Shown in pieces: positions 1-9,504 of a stretch of 64,000 nt of DNA (positions are counted from its first letter, which is position 1; the number at the start of each line of letters is the position of its first letter). This stretch comes from Begonia masoniana (lineage: Eukaryota > Streptophyta > Magnoliopsida > Cucurbitales > Begoniaceae). A model generated the notes under the pieces. It was not told the DNA's origin and searched no databases. It was given only the letters and a program-made list of their open reading frames with translations. Both the position numbers and the translations under genes were made by a program. The stretch spans positions 31,223,574-31,287,573 of the forward strand of contig CM039512.1 in NCBI GenBank assembly GCA_022432975.1, written 5' to 3'.

Positions 1-497
1 CTTGCCTTTACAAATATAGGACTTCACCATTTTTCAACTCAATTAGTAAATATGGTTTGGCAGTTTGGTATACAAAAACCTACTTTCTCACAAGATATAA
101 ATTCTCAAACGTAAGAGTATGTGAACGTTAGGTGAAGAGGCTCAAAATATTGAATACTTGATATGCTCAAATGAAAGCCCGAAGATTCAATATTAATTAC
201 ATAGGGGATGGGGGATGTGTTGTTCTATTTATAGACGAGTATCAAGTTTTGAATTGGTCGACCAAGAAGGGACTAAATTGAAGTTGTGAGGCTAATCATG
301 TAAGGCGTCATTAATAATTAGATAAAATATTTTGGATGATAGACCTTAAATAAAATGTCTAAGAAAATAAAATTACATTTGAGAGCTAACCAACAAACAA
401 ATGACACAGGTAAAAAAGAAAAAGTTATAAGAAAAATAATAAATTTTATAATAAAGAAATGAAGGAAAATTGTTAAGAAATACACTAAGCTAATTTT

Positions 498-498
<1 letters not shown>
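1..498. other. AT-rich spacer, no gene seen
   Basis: No coding region with recognisable protein similarity, RNA gene or transposon terminus was found here. The sequence is AT-rich and looks like ordinary plant intergenic DNA. Confidence 0.6.

Positions 499-499
<1 letters not shown>

Positions 500-569
<70 letters not shown>
500..569. repeat. Compound (CA)n(TA)n microsatellite
   Basis: About 16 CA dinucleotides run directly into about 18 TA dinucleotides. A minus-strand reading frame across it begins with alternating Cys-Val and is only a product of the repeat. Confidence 0.97.
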
Positions 570-573
<4 letters not shown>

Positions 574-1198
574 AGATTGTTAGAGTAAATATTTACTTAC
601 TGGTCTTTGTGAATGATCGTTATGAGGTCCTTTCATATTTTTCATGACTAGGTAGCAGTAGCTCAAGTAACAAAAGGTAAAGGCAAGTTGATTTGAAGTT
701 TTGAGCTCAACACATCATAGAAATAGAGTATCTATTTTTACTCTGTGTATTTGTTTTAGTAACACACTGAGTTTGTATTTATCTTGAGGTATAAATCTTA
801 TTTTGAGTTTAATTTTAGGCTCCTTAGGATCATCTTTGGGTGTAAAACTACTCTCCTTTAGATCAAAAACCTCAAATCCTCTTCCTTTCCTTTTAACATT
901 CTCTTTTTTTTCCCCTTCCTCTTTTTCTCTATATTTCTTCTCTCTTCCTCAAGTAAGGATCACAATTTTTGAAGGAGTAAAATCAACTTTTTGTAATTAA
1001 ATTTTTCTGTTGAGACGATGACACGCGTCATGTTTGATTGTCAAATACTTTTTATGACATGAAGTGTTAGATAATTTTATTAGGAAGGTAACAATCTTAC
1101 TACTAACTCTAAATTCCGACACAAGCATTTGATTTCGATCTCTTGAAGTTGAAACTTATTGACTTATTTCTATACACTATGTTTAATTTACACGAACA
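570..1198. other. AT-rich spacer, no gene seen
   Basis: No conserved coding frame, RNA gene or repeat terminus is visible. A pyrimidine-rich patch lies around 880-950. Confidence 0.5.
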
Positions 1199-1208
1199 TA
1201 TTTTTTTT

Positions 1209-2833
1209 GGTAAATTTCAAAAACAACTCTGAAGTAAGGATAATTCTCGAAAAAACCCTCGAACTAAAATTCGTCGCAGTCAAAACCTCAAAATTCTAAA
1301 AAGTGTCAAAATAACTCCTGGCGGGGGGCCGCATGCCCCCCCGCATGCCCTCCAAATGTGCAATTACAAAGAAATTCGGGGGGCCGCACAAATTCGGGAG
1401 GCCACATGCTGTAATTCGGCCCCCCGCACTCTCAAATTATTCTTCATTATTTTAAAATAATTTTAAAAAATACCAAATCATATTCAATTCACTTAAAATT
1501 TTTACTACATATTCATCACATTATAGGAAGATAACGTAAAAAGTTTCGTGATTTCTTCAAAAATTTTATGATTTAATATAATTTTTTTATAAAAATAATG
1601 TCATTAAAATTACAATATATCGTACAAGTGTTATAAAATCACGAAACTATATTTATTATCTTTCTATGATGTAATGAACATGTGGTAAAAATTTCAAATA
1701 AATCGAATATGATTTGGTATTTTTTAAAAAATTAAATCATCATTTCTTCTTAAGACGTCAATTTGAGGCCTTAAACGATAGATTTTGGGTCCGAAAAAAG
1801 CTGTCATGGGGTTATATCCAAATGGATTGTGTAGATCTACATACTGCACTTGGGTACAACCCCATGACAGCCTTTTTCGGGCCCAAAATATATCGTTTAA
1901 GGCCTCAAATTGACGTCTTAAGAAGAAATAAGGATTTAATTTTTTGAAAAATACCAAATCATATTCAATTTATTTAAAATTTTTACCACATGTTCATTAT
2001 ATCATGGCAAGATAATGAAAAAAGTTTTGTGAGTTTATAACACTTGTGCAATATATTGTAATTTTAATGACATTATTTTATAAAAAATTATATTAAATCA
2101 TAACAATTTTGAAAAAATCATGAAACTTTTTACGTTATCTTCCTATGATGTGATGAATATGTGGTAAAACTTTTAAGTGAATTGAATATGATTTGGTATT
2201 TTTTAAAATTATTTTAAAATAATAAAGAATAATTTGAGAGTGCGGGGGGCCGAATTACAGCATGCGGCCCCCCGAATTTGTGCGGCCCCCCGCATGTTGT
2301 ATGCGGCCCTCCGCCATGGGTTATTTTGACACTTTTTGTAACGACCCAATTTCCCAGCAAGATATTGTCCGCTTTGGTGATTGGGCCACAGCCTAATATC
2401 CTCCCCTCACGGCTTTGTTTGGCGAGAACTTCCTGGAAGGTCACCCAACCTGAAATTGCTCTTGCCGAAGCACTTTTAACTTCGGAGTTCTTATGAGATC
2501 CGTTGCCAATCGTGCTCCAAAACGTGTCTTGCTATGTTGGGAGGGTCTCTTTACATATGTTTCATTTCCATGTACTTCTCCAAGCGATGTGGGATTGTGA
2601 CAACCCCCTCTTTACGACCCGGGATTCGCCTATACTCGAGTCCGGGCGCCTACACTCGGCTTAGGTCCCGAGGTTTGCCCCGCAACCTAAGGTTTGCCCC
2701 GCAGTCGTACACATACGTTCACATTCGGGTCATCACACTTTTTAGAACTTTGAGGTTTTGACTGCGACGACTTTTAGTTCGAGGGTTTTTCCGAGAATTA
2801 CCCTTACTTCATGGTTGTTTTTGGAATTTACCC
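1209..2833. mobile_element. Fold-back (Mutator-like) element with very long inverted repeats
   Basis: The two halves are reverse complements of each other around a centre near 1836, so both strands read almost the same small peptide across the middle. The outer ends read GGTAAATTTC and, on the other strand, GGGTAAATTC. Both are flanked by a 10-bp TATTTTTTTT (1199-1208 and 2834-2843), as expected for the 9-10 bp target duplication of Mutator-like elements, though a T-run is weak proof. The arms are about 600 bp and the loop is roughly 1816-1856. GC-rich blocks built on GGGGGGCCGCATGC lie near each end (1321-1435 and 2240-2315). Each arm contains its own smaller inverted repeat, for example 1456-1556 against 1631-1727. 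No transposase is present, so the element is non-autonomous. The right arm is split by the solo LTR at 2337-2737. Confidence 0.8.
2337..2737 (+). mobile_element. Solo LTR (401 bp) inside the fold-back right arm
   Basis: The insert starts TGTAACGACCC and ends CATCACA, and is flanked on both sides by CTTTT (2332-2336 and 2738-2742), a classic 5-bp LTR-retrotransposon target duplication. Removing it restores the reverse-complement match between the two fold-back arms, which gives an independent check of its limits. The start, and the GATGTGGGAT motif near 2587, resemble small LTRs of the TRIM/SMART kind. No internal region or second LTR is present. Confidence 0.85.
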
Positions 2834-2956
2834 TATTTTTTTTATTAACTTATCAAATTGACTTATTTTACCATCAATTTCAAGCTTAGATATGTTTAAA
2901 AGCCCCTTATGATGGTAAAATAACATCTCCTACGACTTTTTCAATGGTTCAAAGTG

Positions 2957-2962
2957 TTTATT
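2957..2962 (-). terminator. Candidate polyadenylation signal of the NPF gene
   Basis: On the minus strand this reads AATAAA about 125 bp after the TAG stop at 3087. The position fits a plant near-upstream element, but the sequence is AT-rich and other signals are possible. Confidence 0.35.
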
Positions 2963-3086
2963 CGATCAAGGTAAAGAGGATAAACAACTCATGAGGCACC
3001 ATTTATGTTGTAAAGCCCCAAAGTAGAAAAACATTGGAATCATAACCTTACAATATTGGTAAGTTTACATTGCCCATCCTCTTTCT

Positions 3087-5880
3087 CTAGCACTTCTCCT
3101 CTGCAGAAGCTCCATTAACAATGGCTTCCACCTCCAAAACTTTAGCCTTTTGATGTTGCTTATACCACATGGCACAAACCAGAAAAACCACCAAGTTTAC
3201 AACGCTCAAAATGGCCAAAAGCCAGTAAAAACAATCAAGTCTGCCATTGTTAATGTTATCAGCTAGCCAACCCTGTCCTCCACTTCTTCCCGTAACTCTC
3301 TTCACCACTGAAACCAGAAAGCTGCTGAGGAAGAATCCTAATGCCAAAGTGGTGAGGAAGAGGCCAGTGCTCATGGTTTTCATGCCTTTTGGAGACTGTG
3401 TTATGAAGAAATCTAGCTGGCCCGTGTAGATGAAAGCTTCGCCTGAACCTATTAAAAAGAACTGAGGGATCAAGAGGAAGACGCTTATGGGTAGAGTTTC
3501 TGTCGCCGACGCAGCTGTGCCCGAGCGGTTGGCCACTGACAGTCGTTTCTTCTCAGCTATGGCTGCAGCTGCCATTCCTATGATGGAGAGAACTAGGCCT
3601 ATGGCCATTCGCTCCATGTTGGTAAAACCTGTCCAAATGATAAACGATGAGTTAATAATGTGTCTTTTCAAAGAAGTATCAACTACGAAATCTTAATTAC
3701 GATTTAATGATTTGTAAAAGGGAAATTTTTTCCACCTGGTTTTCCTTTCCATCTCTTCCAAAGAGAAATAATGAGACGATCATAAAGACCAAGAGTGATA
3801 AGAATGGCTATAACAAAGAAGACGGTGAGAGATCCTGCAGGAATTTGAAAAGTTGCGATGGATCTTTCCATGGTGGAAGCTTGTTCAACTGAGAAAGTGA
3901 TCATCTGTGCGTAAGTAGTCCAAAATATAATGGTTGTCGCCCATATTGGCAGCAGTCTCACTATCATTTTCACCTCCTCCACCTTTGTCACTGAGCTTAG
4001 CTTCCATGGATTTATACAAGAGCCAACATCTCTCTCACAGTTATATTCTCCTTCTGTTACAATTGCAGCCTTGTCCAAGAAACTACACCAAAAAAAAGAA
4101 ATTTTAGAGGCTTACCAACTTAGTTATTTATCAGTCAAGTAAATATAGAACTGGCTCTACACAGAAGTGTTGAAAATTATTTATTACCAGAATTGATCAG
4201 TATGATTGATTCTTGAACCAACAGGAGAATCCTCAAACAATAATCCAACACTAAAAGGCAGATCCAGCTTCCTCTTTCTTATTGCAGAAAAAATAACTTG
4301 GAAAATATGAACGATAGGACTCTCCAGAGTTTTCTTGTACCTGTATCTCCTCGTCCCAGAAAAGAACACTAAAATGGCGATGAACATCGAGACAGAACAA
4401 ATTCCATAAGCGAAACTTCGACCAACGTTATCTTGTACATAAACCAACACAGTGACTGCCATCAAAGCTCCTGTGCTGATGAAGAAGAAGAACCTGCTGA
4501 AGAAATACGCCATTTGAGCCTTCTCCTTCTCGTCTTTCTCGTCAAACTGATCCGTTCCGAACCCAGAAACACTTGATTTTATGCCACCAGTTCCTAGAGA
4601 AATTAAATACAGTGAAGCATATAAAACTCCCATTTGAAGTCCACTGGGTTCTTCGCACTTCATTGCGTTTTCTATATTCTTGTATGGAGTTGGACGAAGC
4701 TGTGGGAGTTTGGTTGATAATGCCAGTGCACCCGTACCCTAAACATGAAGGAAGAGTGTATGAATAAACAACACTGGAATAGAAACTGGATTTAATTTTT
4801 CAACCATTCGTTAAACTGACGAAGAGATTGTAGAAAATTTGGGGTGTTTTACCAGAGTCTGAATTGCTGCTGAGATTGCAATTGTTTTGTATCTTCCAAG
4901 AAAAGAATCAGCAAGAAAACCTCCAAGCAAACACAGAAGGAAAGAAGTACCCAGAAAATCAGTGACGACATTTGCTGAAGTTGAACTCGGAAGATGCATT
5001 GTTCCAACTAAATATGTCACCAGATTCACAGCTATCCCCATTGTTGAAAGCCTTTCAATGACCTCAATTCCTGCAAATACAAAATATTGTATTATAAATG
5101 TACGATCATTTACTTCAAATATGTTAATCATAAAAAATTAACTTTAAGTTTTTGACTTCAATCATTTTACAAATCTGTGCTTGGATGCCGAGAAAAGAAA
5201 CAAAGAGAATCAAACCTAAAATAAGAGCAGCAGGAACCCAACCACCAGTTCTAGAGCGATCTGCAGGGAACCCTTTGTAGTCAACTGCATCAGCAACTGT
5301 CGCACTTAACTTCCCCTCCTAAAAGAATGGAGATCAAATTATAATATGATTTTGCTCAAAAATAAAGTTCCCAATGGCGCAAAAGTAGAAAAAAAAATAA
5401 CATTTTAGTGGGTTTAGAAGGAAAGAGAGTACCCGAAAATCAGTGACGACATTTGTGAAGTTGAACTCGGAAGATGCATTGTTCCAACTAAATATGTCAC
5501 CAGATTCACAGCTATCCCATGTTGAAAGCCTTTCAATGACCTCAATTCCTGCAAATACAAAATATTGTATTATAAATGTACGATCATTTACTTCAAATAT
5601 GTTAATCATAAAAAATTAACTTTAAGTTTTTGACTTCAATCATTTTACAAATCTGTGCTTGGATGCCGAGAAAAGAAACAAAGAGAATCAAACCTAAAAT
5701 AAGAGCAGCAGGAACCCAACCACCAGTTCTAGAGCGATCTGCAGGGAACCCTTTGTAGTCAACTGCATCAGCAACTGTCGCACTTAACTTCCCCTCCTAA
5801 AAGAATGGAGATCAAATTATAATATGATTTTGCTCAAAAATAAAGTTCCCAATGGCGCAAAAGTAGAAAAAACTAACCAT
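3087..5880 (-). CDS. NRT1/PTR family (NPF6-type) transporter, six exons
   Basis: Proton-coupled nitrate/peptide-family membrane transporter. Proposed exons, in transcript order: 5880-5878 (ATG only), 5796-5694, 5070-4853, 4738-4188, 4082-3736, 3628-3087. All introns are GT-AG, phases agree, and the sum is 1764 nt (587 aa plus stop), normal for the family. Visible hallmarks are DAVDYKGFPADRSRTGGW near the N-terminus, the ExxER proton-coupling motif in GIEVIERLS, GRYKTIAIS (keeping the Thr that matches the CHL1 phospho-switch), VSGFGTDQFDEKD, and GEAFIYTGQLDFF before the last helices. The CHL1 nitrate-binding His position appears to be Tyr (TTYAQMITFSV), as I recall for NPF6.2/6.4-type proteins, so low-affinity NPF6.2/6.4-like is the best guess. 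The weak point is the 5' end: exons 1-2 and part of 3 are tandemly duplicated. The proposed transcript uses the upstream copies of exons 1-2 and must skip the broken upstream exon 3 and the second exon-2 copy. Confidence 0.82.
5216..5318 (-). pseudogene. Extra copy of NPF exon 2
   Basis: This 103-nt exon is the same as the one at 5694-5796 and keeps both splice sites. Its partner first exon in the same copy has no GT after the ATG (ATG followed by TTATT). Including both exon-2 copies in one mRNA would repeat about 34 codons and shift the frame, because 103 is not a multiple of three. It is therefore probably skipped. Confidence 0.7.
5416..5548 (-). pseudogene. Truncated, frameshifted copy of NPF exon 3
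   Basis: It begins with the normal acceptor and GIEVIERLST, then a 2-base loss (near 5519) shifts the frame. Further small deletions follow, and the copy ends at the duplication junction, about 85 nt short of the normal donor. It cannot supply the transmembrane segment encoded by the intact exon at 4853-5070. Confidence 0.8.
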
Positions 5881-6016
5881 TTTTAGTGGGTTTAGAAGGA
5901 AAGAGATAGAAAAATATCAGCAAATGTAACTCCGACCAATCAAAATTGCTTTCTTTTCAAAGGCTTTAGCTTACAACTTGTGCCTTTTTGTGTGTTGAAG
6001 GCTTGAAGCTTCGTCC

Positions 6017-6024
6017 ATTTATAG
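6017..6024 (-). promoter_or_regulatory. TATA box of the NPF gene
   Basis: On the minus strand the sequence is CTATAAAT, about 137 bp upstream of the proposed ATG at 5880. A start about 30 bp downstream would give a 5' leader of about 105 nt. It lies outside the duplicated unit, so only the upstream copy of exon 1 has a promoter. Confidence 0.6.
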
Positions 6025-6039
6025 GCAGGAAAGAAAAGA

Positions 6040-7040
6040 CCCCCTACTTCTTCTTTGAGACGCATCACTATTGTTGATGATAAGGATCAAGACGAGTTGA
6101 ATGGTGTTTAACGAATAAGATCAAGGTGATTGATTGAATCTCGTGGGTTCTTATTACGCCATTGTTTGGAGTTGAGATTTCACTTTATTTTTCATTTCCC
6201 ATGTCTTTTACTAAATATTTTTTAAAAAATAAATTAAATTTGGGATGATCTTTTGTGTACAATCAACTATGGGTGAAAACCTATATAAAAGAATGGTTTT
6301 ATATTCACTGAAATGAAAATTTTGTCAAGTGTTTTCTGAGGCTGTCAGTACTCTTTGTGAACCAGCGAGTATTTTCTGAAAAGATTTGAATCTTTTTTTT
6401 TCCTGGTAAGAAGATTTTCCTGGAATGAGGAAAGTAGATGGAGATGGAGAAAGAATCTGAGAAGAAAATTGGAATAAGGAACATGCAAAAGTAATGCTAT
6501 TTCCATTCTTCACCATTGATGAGTGATAAAAGCAGAGAAAGACTGATCTTTGCAAGCCATGAAGATTGGGAACCACAGCACTTAGATCAATCGAGACTTT
6601 GGTAGTGCATTTGCTACCCTACTGACAAAAAGTCTCTATCTCCATCATTTTTTTATTTTGGCTGTACCCACCTCCCATTTCTCAGTTTAGGCAACTTGAA
6701 TGAGCAAAAGCTAAATAAAAAAACGTTAAAATTCAGAATCTTAAAGACTTGCAAGCAATGCTTTGTGATATATAGAGAACAATGCCTTGATAACTCTTGA
6801 AAAAGAGTTGTTGTGATGGTTTATTTTATATATATATTACTCGAATTAAGTGAAAATAATAAATGAATTATGTTTTTGTTACAAAATGCTACAACTGCCT
6901 TGCTTGATATGTAAAAGTCTGTTTTTATCTATTTTTGAAGTAAATCTTAATTATAATTATATTTTATGCAAATTTATGTTTTAAAGGAAGATTCAAACGT
7001 GGATAAAGAAATCTGAATGTTATCAATAGAAAAGAAGGGT
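6040..7040. other. Spacer, no gene seen
   Basis: AT-rich sequence with no recognisable protein or RNA gene. A TATATAAAAG box at about 6283-6292 (+) has no convincing gene after it. An open frame on the minus strand at 6325-6576 resembles nothing I know. Confidence 0.5.
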
Positions 7041-7590
7041 TGTAACAGTTTAGGTTTCCAATTCAAAATTAAAATTCGAATTTCTCCAAATCAACACAGT
7101 CAAAATCTAATCTAAAATTTCAGCCATAAATCTCTCAAAATCGGAGTAAAATCCGATTCAAGGATCACTCAATGTCCTTTACCAAATCTGATTAGGGAAT
7201 CAGATGAACTGTTATCTAGATAGAAAAATCTGTATAGATTCAAATATACAGATTTTCAATAGAAAATCTAAATGAATCTCAAATTTGGAAGGAGGATTGT
7301 TACGAATCTTCTTTATAAATAGAGAGGCTAGGTGAAGGGGAATAACACACCAGAGCTCTTTCTCCCTCTCAAGTTCATATTAAGAGAAATGTTCATACCT
7401 TGCCTCCCTAGGTCTCTGACCACCACTCGTTGCCCAAAATTGATTGTGGTTCTCTAAGAGCTCAAAACAAATCTCTGTCAAAACCCTTCTCCGGCCGAGA
7501 CCTCCTGCAACACTCCGACAAACCACCTCGTACACGAAGTCAAACTCTCTGGCATGCAGCAGCTTCGACCGAAGAGAGAAACACACTTTG
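7041..7590 (+). other. Promoter-like host sequence into which E1 inserted
   Basis: A good TATA box (TATAAATA, 7314-7321) is followed by CT-rich, leader-like sequence (7355-7385). At 7590 this is cut by E1. The same host sequence resumes after E1 at 16755 and again after E2 at 20730. It could be an older LTR or the 5' end of a gene, but I cannot identify it. Confidence 0.4.
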
Positions 7591-7734
7591 TGTAGCACCC
7601 GGTTCCATTGAACCAAAATTTAATTTATTATTAATGATGTACCTTTATAGAAGGGTTGGGGGAGTTATTGATTAGGTTAATAAATGATCAGGCGAGGGCA
7701 TGATGGTAATTAGAATTTTACATAGTGGATAACC

Positions 7735-7741
7735 TATTTAA
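7735..7741 (+). promoter_or_regulatory. Probable TATA box of the E1 LTR
   Basis: TATTTAA in the context AACCTATTTAAGG. The same box lies at the same place in the E1 3' LTR (14648-14654) and E3 (23857-23863), and as TATAAATA in S2 (47204-47211) and S3 (61546-61553, minus). Confidence 0.6.
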
Positions 7742-8066
7742 GGAAAAGTTCAGTGAGAGTAGCCGCCACTATTCCCAATTTCCCTCTTTCGGTTTTCAGC
7801 TCGAACAGTAGAACTCTCTAGGCGATTCTCTCGCCCGATTCTCCTTCAACCTAGGTAAGTCTTGTTTTCTTGTATTTTAGCGATTAGTTTACTGAGAGAA
7901 TACAATGTGAAGATTTCGAGGTTTCTGTGATTGAGGGTGGGTTCAGGTTCTTGGTGATAAATGGGAATGCACGGGTAGCAGAGTTTCAAATCGATTTCCT
8001 CAAACATATTATTGATTTTTGGTAAGGTTTAGTAAAAGTTGGATTAATGTACTGTCATGACCTTAG

Positions 8067-8116
8067 GTGAGCGAGCTTCTAGAGTAGTTGTAACCGAGCA
8101 TTTCCAGGAGAGCCAG
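8067..8116 (+). other. Putative 50-nt leader micro-exon
   Basis: It is bounded by CCTTAG/GTGAGC on the left and GCCAG/GTAAGT on the right. Exons of 45-51 nt with the same borders occur in the other LTRs at 14980-15029, 20178-20228 (-), 22777-22821 (-), 24174-24224, 34736-34780 (-), 41556-41600 (-), 42446-42496 (-), 45160-45207, 47689-47733, 61056-61101 (-) and 62521-62565 (-). This is a prediction from splice signals only. Confidence 0.55.
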
Positions 8117-8953
8117 GTAAGTAAAGTATGCATGTGTCTTCGGGCCTACATCACAAAACAGAAGGGTTATGCATCTTGTGAATGATTTTGTATGTCATGC
8201 ATCATGTTTTTGAAAGATTACGAAAATGAATTTCCATGTAAGAATGGTAAGGTATGAACTGAATGTGACAGACAAAGTATTAAGGGAACTAATCCGCCCC
8301 TTAATCGAGTAGAGGATGTATGACATTGGGAGAATTGATCCCACTCCTAAGGGAGCCAAGGGATCAGATCAGCTATTAAGGAAATTCATCCGCCCCTTAA
8401 TCGAGTAGAGGATGTATGACATTGGGAGAATTGATCCCACTCCCAACGGAACCAAGGGATCAGATCAGTTTATGAACGTATGTGTATGCAACTGAGATGA
8501 GAAAGTAGAAATTGCATGTTTAGGAATTTATGTTTCAGCAATGCATTTCATTACTGCTTTACTTACTTAGCATTAGGCTAATAGATGAGTTTTGTGATGT
8601 AGGTGTTGAGGATACTGCAGGTGAATTCCCTGAGTTTACTGACGAATAGATGGGGTTGGAGGAGCACTTCTCTGTCTCGAACTGGTATACTGATGAGGCG
8701 GGTTAACTGATGTCTGTTGGTGTGAAAGTTTAGTTGACAGTGTTTCAATTTAAGTATGTTGAGTTTTCATGACAATAGTGATTTCTATGTTTTGAATACG
8801 ATTTCGAGATTTTCCTTTTAATAGTATTCTGTGGGAATTTGATGTTGACACTCACTGAATTTTTAGTAATGTAATGGTTTGAAATGTTTTTGAATGGTTT
8901 CAGTGAAGTGAGTAGATTCTTTTCTGAAGGCTGAGTTGTTGTTCTGTTGTCTA

Positions 8954-9504
8954 TCGGAAGATGTCTTCAGTGGAAGTCATCGGATGATATAGAACAAAAT
9001 ATGTCGTTTAGTGATCGGTATATGTAGCCTGTTTCATCGGAAGATGTTGTTTTGTTCACTATCGGTAGATGAAGACTATCGGTAGATGTCGGGTTATAGT
9101 CATGTGTCAATCGGAAGATATAAGTAGAGAGTTTGTCGTTTAGTGATCGGCGTATGCAGTTTACTCAATCGGAAGGTGTAGGTTTAAGTCTATCGAATAA
9201 TGTCTCAGTAAACTCATCGGCAGATGCATGCTGACGTCATCGGAAGATGTAGAGGGCATTTTGTCGTTTAGTCACCGGTGGATGTAGAACAAAGTCGATC
9301 GGATGAAGGAAATCATCTGGCTGACGTCATCGGAAGATGTAGAAAGTCTTTTGTCGTTTAGCGACCGGTGGATGTCGTGTGTAAATCTACCGGATGATGT
9401 AGAAAGTCTTTTGTCGTTTAGTGACCAGTGGATGTCAGGTGTGAATATACCGGATGATGTAGAGAATACTTTGTCGTTTTTCCACCGGATGATGTCTTCC
9501 ATTT
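8954..9504 (+). repeat. Array of CATC/GATG palindromes and GTCGTTTAGTGATCGG units
   Basis: Irregular repeats of ATCGGAAGATG, ATCGGTAGATG and GTCGTTTAGTGATCGG recur across about 550 bp. The core reads CATCTTCCGATG on the other strand, a 4-bp inverted repeat (CATC/GATG) around TTCC, TGCC or TACC. The same motif is amplified independently in the other A- and D-type LTRs of the window. Confidence 0.9.

Larger units (their letters stand above)
4935..5893 (-). repeat. 480-bp tandem duplication over the NPF 5' exons
   Basis: Copy 1 (4935-5415) and copy 2 (5416-5893) are nearly identical, with an offset of 478-481 bp. The junctions share AGAAGGAAAGA. The unit covers exon 1, exon 2 and the 5' part of exon 3. 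Each copy is damaged differently: copy 1 lost the GT donor after the ATG, while copy 2 has indels in exon 3 and stops in mid-exon. The promoter side (beyond 5893) is not duplicated. Confidence 0.93.

Noticed and set aside
1714..1957. Near-identical 77-aa frames on both strands of the fold-back centre
   Set aside because: They mirror each other because the DNA is a palindrome; no known domain and no other coding sign.
3500..3545. tRNA-like GCCCGAGCGGTTGGCC
   Set aside because: It lies within the last coding exon of the NPF gene, in frame, and no cloverleaf or second box could be built.
6325..6576. 83-aa frame on the minus strand
   Set aside because: No similarity I recognise, low complexity, and no promoter or splice context.
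7041..7590. Copia-type LTR starting TGTAACAG
   Set aside because: The TATA box and leader fit, but I could not find a matching end or target duplication after removing E1 and E2.
8954..9504. CRISPR-like array
   Set aside because: Repeats are short and irregular, spacers are themselves repeats, and the context is a plant LTR retrotransposon.
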